A DNA stretch of 64,000 bases from Deltaproteobacteria bacterium (lineage in GTDB: Bacteria > Desulfobacterota > Desulfobacteria > Desulfobacterales > Desulfosalsimonadaceae): positions 38,620 to 102,619 of the forward strand of contig JAADHK010000097.1 in assembly GCA_013151835.1 (NCBI GenBank). Direction: 5' to 3'. The position numbers were made by a program, and so were the translations under genes. The first letter of the stretch is position 1; each line of letters opens with the position of its first letter. A model generated the notes under the pieces. That model searched no databases. It worked only from the letters and a program-made list of their open reading frames with translations, and was not told the DNA's origin. Of the stretch, positions 55,833 through 63,938 are shown one piece after another.

Positions 55833-58097
55833 ATGCAAATGAAACGGGAAATCTACGGAATACTTCTTTTTTTTCTGGTCCTGTTCACGGCCGTGAGCCT
55901 GGCTACTTACAGCCCTGCCGACCCGTCCGTAAATCATGTGGGCGTATCCTGGCCGGTCCATAATTTTTTCGGAATCATCGGTGCAAATACGGCCGGGCTG
56001 CTCATAGGTGTTTTTGGGATTGGCGCTTTCTGGCTGCCGGTTCTTTTTTTGATTGCGGCCCTTCGCTTTTACGGAACTAAGGCTCCTGGTTCTTTAAAAC
56101 CCCTTGTTGCAGGTTCTCTTTTGCTTATCGTCGCCACCGGCGGCCTGTTGGCCCTGTTTCGTTCCGTATATTCCGTTTTTGGCCGGGAGTTTTCAGGCGG
56201 CGGCATGGTCGGCGGGTCTTTTGCCACGATTCTAAGCCGCTACCTGAACCGTCCGGGCGCTTTTGTTATGCTTGCGGTTTTTTTCCTTATCGGAATTATC
56301 CTGACAACCCGGATTTCAATCCTTGCGGTTTTACGTAATTTACTGGTTCTTTTCCGGACTTTCGTCAAGGGAGCTAAATCCGGCCTTAAATCCGTATGGC
56401 GGTTTATAATCGCTGGGATGGCAAGGATCCGAAAAGTGGCGGCAGGTGAGCACAGGGGGATTCAACTGAAAAAAAAGGCGGCTGTGACGGTAAATAAGCC
56501 GAAGAAAAGGCAAGCGTCCGAAATTAAAATAAAATCCAAGGGCTTTGAACGGGAGAACACTCCAAAACCTGTCATTGCCGAACTCGAGAAACAGGTCGTC
56601 TCCCCTTCGGCGGACCGGCAGATGGTTTTTGAATCCATGCGCATGAATGAAAACGGTTTTCTCCTCCCCTCCCTTGACCTGTTAAGCGATCCGGTCCGGA
56701 TTGACGGTTCGGTCGATCATGAGTTTTTAAGAAAGCAGTCGGTGCTTCTGGAGGAAAAACTCCACGATTTCGGGGTGAGCGGAAAGATTTCCGCCATCTT
56801 GCCCGGGCCGGTCATAACCCGGTTTGAATTCGAGCCGGCGCCGGGTATTAAAATCAATAAGGTGGTCAATCTTTCCGATGATCTTGCGCTGGCATTGCGG
56901 GCCTTGAGCGTGCGCATCATCGCTCCCATACCAGGAAAGGCGGCCATAGGGATCGAACTGCCAAATAAAAAAAGGGAACTTGTTGCATTTAAGGATATAG
57001 TTTCATCTTCAGCCTTTAAGACTTCATCGGCGGCGTTGACCATGGTTCTGGGAAAGGATATCGTGGGTAACCCCGTGGTCGCCGACCTTGAGGCAATGCC
57101 GCATCTTCTGATTGCCGGCGCCACCGGAACAGGGAAGAGTGTTGCCTTAAATACCATGATTTCAAGTATCCTCTATAAGTCCACGCCTGATTCCGTGAAA
57201 TTTATCATGGTCGATCCCAAGCGGATCGAATTGTCGGTTTATGACGGTATCCCCCATCTCATCACTCCTGTGGTAACGGACATGAAAAAAGCCACAAATG
57301 CTCTTTTTTGGGCTGTTCGGGAGATGGAGAGACGTTATAAACTGTTGTCCGCAAAACGGGTGAGAAATATCAGGCAGTACAACAAAAGGATTGAAAAAGA
57401 AAAGCCTGCGGCCGGAGAGGAGCCGTCCGAAAGACTGCCCTATATTGTGGTTGTGATTGATGAGCTGGCCGATTTGATGATGGTTTCGTCAAAGGACGTT
57501 GAGGTGGGTCTCACCCGCCTTGCGCAGATGGCCCGGGCTGCCGGGATTCACCTGATAATAGCGACTCAGAGGCCGTCGGTGGATGTCCTTACCGGGGTGA
57601 TAAAGGCCAACTTTCCCACCCGGCTCTCGTTTCAGGTTTCATCCAAGACCGATTCCAGGACGATCATAGATTGTAACGGCGCTGAAGCGCTTCTCGGCAA
57701 GGGCGACATGCTGTTTCTTCCTCCGGGAACCGCGAAACTCGAACGTATACACGGCGCATATATTTCGGAAGAGGATGTGAGCAATATCATAGAGTTTTTA
57801 AAGTCCCAGAAAACCCCTGAATATGATGATAATGTTATTGCCCCGCAGGAGAAGGATGATGCGGACAGTTCAGATGAAGAAACAGAATACGACGAGCGCT
57901 ATGATGAGGCCGTTGCCCTTGTGACAAAGACCGGCCAGGCATCCATTTCCATGGTGCAGCGCCATCTGCGCATTGGTTACAACAGGGCCGCGCGCATCAT
58001 AGAGATAATGGAAAAAGAGGGGGTTGTCGGCCCTTCTGATGGGGTTAAGGCCAGGGAGGTTCTGGTCCGGAAGAATTATGATGAATTTGGACAATAA
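55833..58097 (+). CDS. ftsK: DNA translocase FtsK
   Basis: FtsK pumps chromosomal DNA at the division septum. The 754-residue protein has four N-terminal transmembrane segments (residues about 8-175) and a short basic linker. The motor domain has Walker A GATGTGKS at about residues 429-436 and Walker B VVVIDELADLM, with IIATQRPSVDVLTGVIKANFPTR. The C-terminal gamma winged helix (SISMVQRHLRIGYNRAARIIEIMEKEGVV) reads KOPS. The linker is shorter than in E. coli. The start may be 55833 or 55839. Confidence 0.96.
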   Translation: MQMKREIYGILLFFLVLFTAVSLATYSPADPSVNHVGVSWPVHNFFGIIGANTAGLLIGVFGIGAFWLPVLFLIAALRFYGTKAPGSLKPLVAGSLLLIVATGGLLALFRSVYSVFGREFSGGGMVGGSFATILSRYLNRPGAFVMLAVFFLIGIILTTRISILAVLRNLLVLFRTFVKGAKSGLKSVWRFIIAGMARIRKVAAGEHRGIQLKKKAAVTVNKPKKRQASEIKIKSKGFERENTPKPVIAELEKQVVSPSADRQMVFESMRMNENGFLLPSLDLLSDPVRIDGSVDHEFLRKQSVLLEEKLHDFGVSGKISAILPGPVITRFEFEPAPGIKINKVVNLSDDLALALRALSVRIIAPIPGKAAIGIELPNKKRELVAFKDIVSSSAFKTSSAALTMVLGKDIVGNPVVADLEAMPHLLIAGATGTGKSVALNTMISSILYKSTPDSVKFIMVDPKRIELSVYDGIPHLITPVVTDMKKATNALFWAVREMERRYKLLSAKRVRNIRQYNKRIEKEKPAAGEEPSERLPYIVVVIDELADLMMVSSKDVEVGLTRLAQMARAAGIHLIIATQRPSVDVLTGVIKANFPTRLSFQVSSKTDSRTIIDCNGAEALLGKGDMLFLPPGTAKLERIHGAYISEEDVSNIIEFLKSQKTPEYDDNVIAPQEKDDADSSDEETEYDERYDEAVALVTKTGQASISMVQRHLRIGYNRAARIIEIMEKEGVVGPSDGVKAREVLVRKNYDEFGQ

Positions 58098-58695
58098 ATT
58101 AATCGACTCCGTCAAGGGCTTTCTCGATCGCAAAGAAGGGCTTGCGCTCTATGAATGTGCAAAAGAGGCGGGCAGGCTTGGTCCGTGCCTTGAGATCGGG
58201 AGCTATTGCGGGAAATCAGCCCTTTATCTCGGCGCAGGGTGCAGGGCATCGGGAAGTATTCTATTTTCTGTGGATCATCATCGGGGTTCTGAAGAACAGC
58301 AGCCTGGAGAGGAATATTTTGATCCTGAAACCTATGATATTGCTTCGGGATTCATGGATACATTCCCGCTTTTTAAGGCGGCTGTTTCACAGGCCCGCCT
58401 TGAAGATACGGTTGTTCCCATTGTTTGCGAGTCTTCTGTTGCCGCGCGCATGTGGGCGACGCCGTTAAGCCTTGTTTTTATAGACGGCGGCCACAGCGAA
58501 GGATCGGCCATGGCCGACTATGAAGCATGGTCGGGTCATCTGATGCCCGGCGGGTATCTCCTGATCCATGATATATTTAAAAATCCGGAAGAGGGGGGAC
58601 AGGCGCCGTACCACATCTATTGCAGGGCCGTTTCTTCCGGCCTGTTTTCGGAAATCCCAATGATCGGGACGCTTGGTGTGCTCAAGCGGATTTGA
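58078..58695 (+). CDS. class I SAM-dependent methyltransferase (Methyltransf_24 type)
   Basis: The roughly 205-residue protein has a glycine-rich motif LEIGSYCGKSALYLGAG, an acidic residue in FSVDHHRG, and SLVFIDGGHSEGSAMADYEAW and GGYLLIHDIF, as in Rossmann-type methyltransferases of small-molecule or glycan modification. The gene starts inside the ftsK 3' end with a 20-base overlap after GGAAGAATT. Its target is unknown. It converges on another methyltransferase. Confidence 0.8.
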   Translation: MMNLDNKLIDSVKGFLDRKEGLALYECAKEAGRLGPCLEIGSYCGKSALYLGAGCRASGSILFSVDHHRGSEEQQPGEEYFDPETYDIASGFMDTFPLFKAAVSQARLEDTVVPIVCESSVAARMWATPLSLVFIDGGHSEGSAMADYEAWSGHLMPGGYLLIHDIFKNPEEGGQAPYHIYCRAVSSGLFSEIPMIGTLGVLKRI

Positions 58696-58708
58696 TAAAT
58701 GATTATTC

Positions 58709-59422
58709 TTAGTTGGTTTTTTTAAAATAAAATACCATACTCTTTCCGATTGCAGGCGTCAGGAGCCGGTCAAGTGCCCGGGTAAGCATCGGCTTTTTCA
58801 TGATATCCCAGACAAGGAACCGGTGATATAATGATGTGCAGCGGGAGGTTTCATTTTCAGGCCCAACCAGGCATTTGAGCCACCAATACGGGGAATGTAT
58901 TCCATGGGCATAATGAAAAGAGAACCCGGTCATGCCCATTGAACCGAAAAGCTCCATTATGCGCTCTTTTTTGTATATCCTGACATGTCCGCCTGCGGTA
59001 TCATGGTATTTTTCCGACAAGGCCCAGCATATCCGCTCGGGCAGATACCTTGGAACGCTTATGGCAAGAGTGCCCCCGGGTTTCAGTATTCTTATGAGTT
59101 CAGATGCCGCTTTTTTTTCATCAACAATATGCTCCATGACCTCGGAGCAGATTACATGGTCAAATGAAATGTCGGAAAACGGAAGAGCAGTTATATCGGC
59201 CCCGGCAAGATCCCATTCGCCATTCATCGGCCCTCCGAAAGCAGCATGCGCGTCGATTTTTTCCTTTGCCTCATAAAGATCGCCCACCGAAACATCGGCG
59301 CCGACAACAATAACATCCGGGTGTGCGCAGGCCGCACAAACATGACGGCCCGGACCGCATCCCATATCAAGTATCCGGTCGCCGGGTCTTATTCCCATCC
59401 GGTTAAGGTCTATGGTGATCAC
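58709..59422 (-). CDS. class I SAM-dependent methyltransferase (Methyltransf_11 type)
   Basis: The 237-residue protein has motif I DRILDMGCGPGRHVCAA, motif II ADITALPFSDISFDHVICSEVMEHI and a post-motif LKPGGTLAISVPRYLPE. The typical target class is lipid, quinone or glycan, but cannot be fixed here. The start lies inside the glycosyltransferase 3' end (20-base overlap), so the two are coupled and may modify the same surface glycan. Confidence 0.85.
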   Translation of the reverse strand: MITIDLNRMGIRPGDRILDMGCGPGRHVCAACAHPDVIVVGADVSVGDLYEAKEKIDAHAAFGGPMNGEWDLAGADITALPFSDISFDHVICSEVMEHIVDEKKAASELIRILKPGGTLAISVPRYLPERICWALSEKYHDTAGGHVRIYKKERIMELFGSMGMTGFSFHYAHGIHSPYWWLKCLVGPENETSRCTSLYHRFLVWDIMKKPMLTRALDRLLTPAIGKSMVFYFKKTN

Positions 59423-60656
59423 GGATCGCCCTTTTATAAACTTCCACGGTTTTTTTTGCAGCCGCAGACCATGTCAAATGTTTTTCCACGCGCCTGCGAC
59501 CCGCTTCTCCCAGTTCTTTTGCCTGATCCGGATTATCCAGAAGGTGCAGGATAGCGGTTTCAAGCGCCCGGGAATCGGCCGGTGGAACTAGTATGCCGGC
59601 ATCTCCGACGACCTCGGGAAGCGCCCCGCCCGTGGTGCTGATGACCGGTACGCCACAGGCCATGGCTTCGCCCGCCGGCAGGCCGAATCCCTCGTAAACG
59701 GAAGGTACCACGGCAATTGTGGCCCTGGCATATTGCCGGACAAACTCAGCATCTGATATCCTGCCGGTAAAGGTGATATGCCTGCCTATTCCCAGACGCT
59801 TGATGAGTTTTGAAATCTGTCCGTTTTTTTTGGGACTTCCCACTACAATCAGGGAGACAGGCCGTTTTTTCAAAATATTGGCAACGGCCGGGAGCAAGTG
59901 CTGAAGGCCCTTCAAGGGTATGTCAGCGCTGTTTGTGACGATGATCCGGTTTTTTGCCCGCTGCACCCCGTAAACAGGATGGAATAAATCGGTGTTGATG
60001 CCGTTGGGGATGACTGTGAAGCGGTTTTTGGGTATGTCAAACTCGTGGCTGATATCGGCTTTTGAGCATTGGGATACGGTGATGATGTTTGAAAGTGTCC
60101 TTGAAACGCGTTTTTGCATTGACAGAAAAGAGTGCCAGCGGAGCGCTGAAAGCTTTCTCCAGATGGCCTTTTCAGAACGGACGGCAAGATCCCTGTCGAC
60201 CGTGATGGGATGATGTATGGTCGCAACCAGGGGAAAACGACGGCCGATGGCCCAAATTCCGTAGGAAAGACTCTGGTTATCGTGGATCACATCGTATTGA
60301 AAGTCCCTGCTTTTTAAAAAGCGCCAGGCTCGAAGCCCGAATGTGTATGGCTCCGGAAATCCCATACTGGAAACACCGAGCCATTCCAAAAGGTTAATGC
60401 CGTCGTTAAGTTCTTTGGGCCTGGGCGTGCGGAAAAGGTCTTTTGGGTTGTAAAGGTCCAGGCTCGGAAGCTTTACCAGGGGGATACCGTTTGTTAATTC
60501 GGGATACTGTGGCCCGGAAACCACTTCCACGAAGTGACCGAGCCGGATCAGCGCATGGCTGAGGTTCCTGATATATACGCCCTGTCCCCCGCAGTGGGGA
60601 TTGCTCCTGTAGCCCAGGAGGCAGATTCGCAGGGGCCTGTTGTCGATGTTGGTCAT
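59403..60656 (-). CDS. GT4-family glycosyltransferase
   Basis: The 417-residue GT-B protein starts LRICLLGYRSNPHCGGQGVYIRNLSHALIRLGH, has FTVIPNGINTDLF at the domain hinge and the retaining GT4 E-x7-E motif in PSVYEGFGLPAGEAMACGVPVIST. It transfers a nucleotide-sugar glycosyl group, probably for LPS or another surface glycan given the lptD in the same genome. The acceptor is unknown. It is the first gene of a two-gene unit with a methyltransferase. Confidence 0.9.
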   Translation of the reverse strand: MTNIDNRPLRICLLGYRSNPHCGGQGVYIRNLSHALIRLGHFVEVVSGPQYPELTNGIPLVKLPSLDLYNPKDLFRTPRPKELNDGINLLEWLGVSSMGFPEPYTFGLRAWRFLKSRDFQYDVIHDNQSLSYGIWAIGRRFPLVATIHHPITVDRDLAVRSEKAIWRKLSALRWHSFLSMQKRVSRTLSNIITVSQCSKADISHEFDIPKNRFTVIPNGINTDLFHPVYGVQRAKNRIIVTNSADIPLKGLQHLLPAVANILKKRPVSLIVVGSPKKNGQISKLIKRLGIGRHITFTGRISDAEFVRQYARATIAVVPSVYEGFGLPAGEAMACGVPVISTTGGALPEVVGDAGILVPPADSRALETAILHLLDNPDQAKELGEAGRRRVEKHLTWSAAAKKTVEVYKRAIRDHHRP

Positions 60657-60788
60657 GGTCTCAATATTTTTGAGGTTTTGAATATTAATGGTATTTTTAT
60701 GGCGATTGTTTGGTCAAACCATTACAGCGCAAAAAGCATATCCGTCAAGGCTTTTTGCTCGCGGACGTTTAAGATGCTTTTTTTACGC

Positions 60789-60815
60789 TTGCATCCCCGG
60801 GTTTGCGGGTATAAT
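60789..60815 (+). promoter_or_regulatory. candidate promoter for pyrD
   Basis: TTGCAT (60789-60794) and a perfect TATAAT (60810-60815) with a 15-base spacer lie just upstream of element D2, so D2 would form part of the pyrD leader transcript. Confidence 0.5.
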
Positions 60816-60820
60816 AAACT

Positions 60821-60943
60821 TAATGTTATTAACTCAACCATATGTGTAGGAGAGGGGTTTACCCCCTCCTGTTATGGGGCACCATTTTGCGGGAGGGGGT
60901 AAACCCCTCCCCTACATTGAGACCTCTTAAGTTAATGGCATTG
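60821..60943. mobile_element. palindromic element D, copy 2
   Basis: The core inverted repeat (60846-60869 and 60891-60915) starts GTAGGAGAGGGGTTTACCCC and differs from copy 1 by a few bases; some changes are matched on the other arm (TACCCCC/GGGGGTA instead of TATCCCC/GGGGATA). Outer ends AATGttATTAACT and AGTTAATGgCATTG extend it. No clean direct repeat flanks it. Confidence 0.7.
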
Positions 60944-61000
60944 GGGGGTAAACTATCACACCGAATCTCATAGTAACGCCAACATCTGGAAATATGTCCT

Positions 61001-61921
61001 ATGGACAATCCTGTTGACCTTTCGACCCAACTCGGCTCACTGCGGTTGAAAAATCCGGTTCTTACCGCGTCCGGAACCTTCGGGTACGGCATTGAGTTCG
61101 AATCTCTCGTGGACCTGAACCGTCTTGGCGGGATCATCGTAAAGGGCCTCTCCCTAAAGCCTTCATCAGGCAATCCGCCGCCAAGGATCGTAGAGACCCC
61201 TTGTGGAATGTTGAACTCAATCGGTCTTGAAAACATAGGGGTCGAGGCTTTTATTGCAGAAAAATTGCCAATTCTTGAAACGTATCACACGCCCGTGTTC
61301 GCCAATATTTATGGTTCGAGCATTGAAGAGTACGCGGCCCTTGCGGCCCGCATTGATTCGGTTGACAGTATAACCGGACTGGAAGTGAACATATCCTGCC
61401 CCAATGTCAAGTCCGGCGGTGTTGCCTTTGGGATAGATGCTATTGTTGCCGCCTCCGTCATTCGGGCAGTAAAAAAAGAGACATCAAAGTTCGTTGTTGC
61501 CAAGCTTTCTCCCAATGTCACCTCCATTGCGGATATCGCCTCAAGCGTTGAGGACGCGGGAGCAGATGCGGTCTCGTTGATAAATACCATTACAGGCATG
61601 GCCATAGATATCAGAACGCGCAGACCTGTTTTAGCCAATATCACTGGCGGCCTTTCGGGTCCTGCCATACGTCCGGTGGCTTTAAGGATGGTATGGGAGG
61701 CCGCACGAGCGGTGAAAATTCCGGTCATCGGCATCGGGGGTATTGTTTCCGCAATCGATGCGATTTCTTTTCTCATAGCCGGAGCCTCGGCAGTGGAAGT
61801 CGGCACGGCGAATTTTTTAAATCCCGGAGCCTGTATGGATATAATAGACGGGATGGAATCGTTTTTTGCCGAAGAGGGGATTTCATCAACTGCTGAAATA
61901 ATAGGCAGTGTTGTTTTGTAA
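61001..61921 (+). CDS. pyrD: dihydroorotate dehydrogenase, class 1B catalytic subunit
   Basis: PyrD oxidises dihydroorotate to orotate in pyrimidine synthesis. The 306-residue FMN protein has NPVLTASGTFGYG, NSIGLENIG, catalytic Cys in EVNISCPNVKSGG, VAKLSPNVT, and IPVIGIGGIVSAIDAISFLIAGASAVEVGTANF. These fit class 1B, which normally pairs with the Fe-S/FAD subunit PyrK. No pyrK is in the window. Element A copy 4 begins 10 bases after the stop. Confidence 0.94.
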   Translation: MDNPVDLSTQLGSLRLKNPVLTASGTFGYGIEFESLVDLNRLGGIIVKGLSLKPSSGNPPPRIVETPCGMLNSIGLENIGVEAFIAEKLPILETYHTPVFANIYGSSIEEYAALAARIDSVDSITGLEVNISCPNVKSGGVAFGIDAIVAASVIRAVKKETSKFVVAKLSPNVTSIADIASSVEDAGADAVSLINTITGMAIDIRTRRPVLANITGGLSGPAIRPVALRMVWEAARAVKIPVIGIGGIVSAIDAISFLIAGASAVEVGTANFLNPGACMDIIDGMESFFAEEGISSTAEIIGSVVL

Positions 61922-61930
61922 AGGCAGACT

Positions 61931-62093
61931 TGATGGCACAAGTAAAAGTCCCAGCTACTGCGTTGCAGCGGGTCGCGAAATGCTCGGAATACTATATGTA
62001 TTCCTCCGCTTTCGCGACACCGCTATGTCTTGTATATGGAATTTTTTACTTGGCCATCTTTACCGGGTTGTCTGACTTTTTACGAGATCATCA
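61931..62093 (+). mobile_element. MITE-like element A, copy 4
   Basis: A 163-bp copy flanked by the 5-bp direct repeat AGACT (61926-61930 and 62094-62098). It is the most diverged of the complete copies: the left end reads TGATGGCACAAGTAAAAGTC. It lies between pyrD and the OmpA-like gene in the same orientation as the other copies. Confidence 0.87.
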
Positions 62094-62201
62094 AGACTGT
62101 AATATGAAATTTGTTGTTATGTTATTTGAAATGGGATATGGTCCGGCTTTATGGTAAACAATGTTTTTATCTGTAAACGGCAATTAAAAAAGGAGAGGGA
62201 T

Positions 62202-63455
62202 ATGTTAAAACGAATGGTTAGTATCATGTTGTTTTTGTTGCTTATGGCACCTGCGGCATCCGCAAGGACTATTAATGAGATTGATCTGCCGGAAACTCTG
62301 ACATATGACAACATCACACTCGGATTGAACGGTGGCGGGACGCGAGTTGCTTTTTTTAACGATGTCTACGTAGCCGGGATTTACCTGCAGGAGGCAATGA
62401 CCGATCAGGATAAAATCATAAATGCCGACGAACCCATGGCCATCCGGATGCATATAAAAAATGATTTTTTCGCTTCCAGCAAGCATGTAACAAAAGCTTT
62501 GCACAAGGGGTTTCGCGGCTCCATGCCAAAGGGAGATATAACCCCAATAAAAAACGAGGTAGACCGGTTTAACGCATGCTTTGCCGATAAGATCACGGAT
62601 GACGAGGAATTTGATATCGTTTATATCCCTAATAAAGGCACGGCGGTATACAAGGATGGTGTGCTTAAGGACAATATCCCGGGGTACGACTTCAAAAAAG
62701 CTGTTTTCGCTATCTGGCTGGGGAAACGTCCGGCGGATAAGAAACTGAAAAAAGGAATGCTGGCAGGAGATTTCAGGGTGGCCATATCCAAGATAACGGT
62801 TGCAAAGGCGGCCCAGGAAGCAAAAGCCAAGGCTGAAGCAGCGGCCAAGACCAAGGCTGCGGAAGCGGCAAAGATTGCTGCGGCAGAGCAGGCCAAGGCC
62901 GAGGAAGCTGCTGCCGCTATGAAGGCGGCCCAGGAAGCCAAGGCTAAAGCCGAAGTAGCGGCCAAGGCTCAGGAGGCGGCGCGCATGAAGGCCATGGCTC
63001 AGGCAAAGGCCCGGGAGAAGGCAAAGGTCGCGGCAGAGGCTGAAAAACGCGCAGCCCAGGCAATGGCACTGGAAGCACAGGCAAAAAAGGCCGCTCTTGC
63101 GCCCAAGCCAGCCCCCAAGCCAGCTACAGTCGCCTCAAGCGCCACTTCAGTCACCGAGGCCCAGGTCGTGGGCGAGGACCTCCTTTTTGGATTCAACTCG
63201 GCAAAATTATCCGCAAAGGCTGAAAAACTCCTGGCCAGGAAGGTCGAATGGCTTAAGGCCAACCCGGATAAAAAAGTTACGATCCAGGTTTTCTGCGATA
63301 CGAGCGGATCAAGGGTTTACAACGAATATCTGGCCGGCAAACGGGCCAAAAGCGTAGTGAAAGGCCTTGCGGCTGCAGGAATTTCTAAAGACAGGATCGA
63401 GGTCTTGGGCTTTGAGTTCGCCAAGAGCAGACGGGCTCATTTTACGGTAAAATAA
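62202..63455 (+). CDS. chalcone isomerase-like domain fused via Ala/Lys coiled coil to an OmpA domain
   Basis: The roughly 417-residue exported protein has a signal peptide (MVSIMLFLLLMAPAASA), then a domain like bacterial chalcone-isomerase-like proteins (GGGTRVAFFNDVYVAGIYLQ, MRMHIKNDF, FKKAVFAIWLGKRPADKKLKKGML). A TolA-like Ala/Lys/Glu-rich helix of about 100 residues follows. A C-terminal OmpA peptidoglycan-binding domain is next (LLFGFNSAKLSAKAEKLL, with CDTSGSRVYNEYLAGKRAKSV). The protein may span the periplasm and hold a fatty-acid- or lipid-binding domain to the wall; this is inference. AGGAGAGGG precedes ATG 62202. Confidence 0.85.
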   Translation: MLKRMVSIMLFLLLMAPAASARTINEIDLPETLTYDNITLGLNGGGTRVAFFNDVYVAGIYLQEAMTDQDKIINADEPMAIRMHIKNDFFASSKHVTKALHKGFRGSMPKGDITPIKNEVDRFNACFADKITDDEEFDIVYIPNKGTAVYKDGVLKDNIPGYDFKKAVFAIWLGKRPADKKLKKGMLAGDFRVAISKITVAKAAQEAKAKAEAAAKTKAAEAAKIAAAEQAKAEEAAAAMKAAQEAKAKAEVAAKAQEAARMKAMAQAKAREKAKVAAEAEKRAAQAMALEAQAKKAALAPKPAPKPATVASSATSVTEAQVVGEDLLFGFNSAKLSAKAEKLLARKVEWLKANPDKKVTIQVFCDTSGSRVYNEYLAGKRAKSVVKGLAAAGISKDRIEVLGFEFAKSRRAHFTVK

Positions 63456-63477
63456 GTATCACATCGCTAACAATCGA

Positions 63478-63515
63478 AAAATGGGGAATAGAAATATTCC
63501 CCATTTTTTTTTCAT
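63478..63515 (+). terminator. intrinsic terminator after the OmpA-like gene
   Basis: AAAATGGGGAATA and TATTCCCCATTTT form a 13-bp stem with a GAAA loop followed by T residues. The A-rich 5' side may also end transcription of the convergent PIN gene. Confidence 0.88.
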
Positions 63516-63554
63516 CTATCCATTACAAAGGGCATGTCCTTGTTCTGCCACAAC

Positions 63555-63938
63555 TCAGATTTTTTTGCCATAAGAAGATAGCGCCTGAATATGGCCGAAT
63601 TCCCTGACCTTTGAAATGTGTTTTTTGTCATTTGTTACAAAAACAGCATTGCTGTAAATTGCCAAAGCATGATACAGGCAGTCGGGCACCTCAGGGTAAC
63701 CACTTTTTTTGTTTCCAAATCTTGCCAGTTCTATAGCTTTCATCCTTACTTCAATATTGGGAACAACAATTTGCAGTATTTCTTGTGTGGCTAATCTCTC
63801 AATATATCTTAGGTGCTGTTCTACCTCTTTAATATCGTCAAGATTACCACAAAGAACTTCTGTAATCTCATCTAACACAAGGCTTGGCACTATAATTTGA
63901 ATTTTTTCTAAAATTGATGGCGTCGTAAAAAGTCCCAT
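63555..63938 (-). pseudogene. PIN-domain nuclease, N-terminus replaced by a mobile element
   Basis: The 127-residue frame shows the central and C-terminal PIN motifs: VPSLVLDEI (acidic), PEVPDCLYHALAIYSNAVFVTNDKKH (two Asp). The first strand with the DTN motif, which supplies a catalytic Asp, is missing. The first nine residues MGLFTTPSI come almost entirely from the end of element A copy 5. The element therefore cut off about 30 N-terminal residues and donated a new in-frame ATG. The product is likely inactive. No antitoxin gene is visible. Confidence 0.8.

Larger units (their letters stand above)
60657..61000. other. intergenic region with pyrD promoter and element D2
   Basis: This 344-base region between divergent genes has no coding potential. 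It holds a candidate pyrD promoter (60789-60815), palindromic element D copy 2, and a small GTTTGGTCAAAC palindrome near 60708-60719. Confidence 0.65.
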
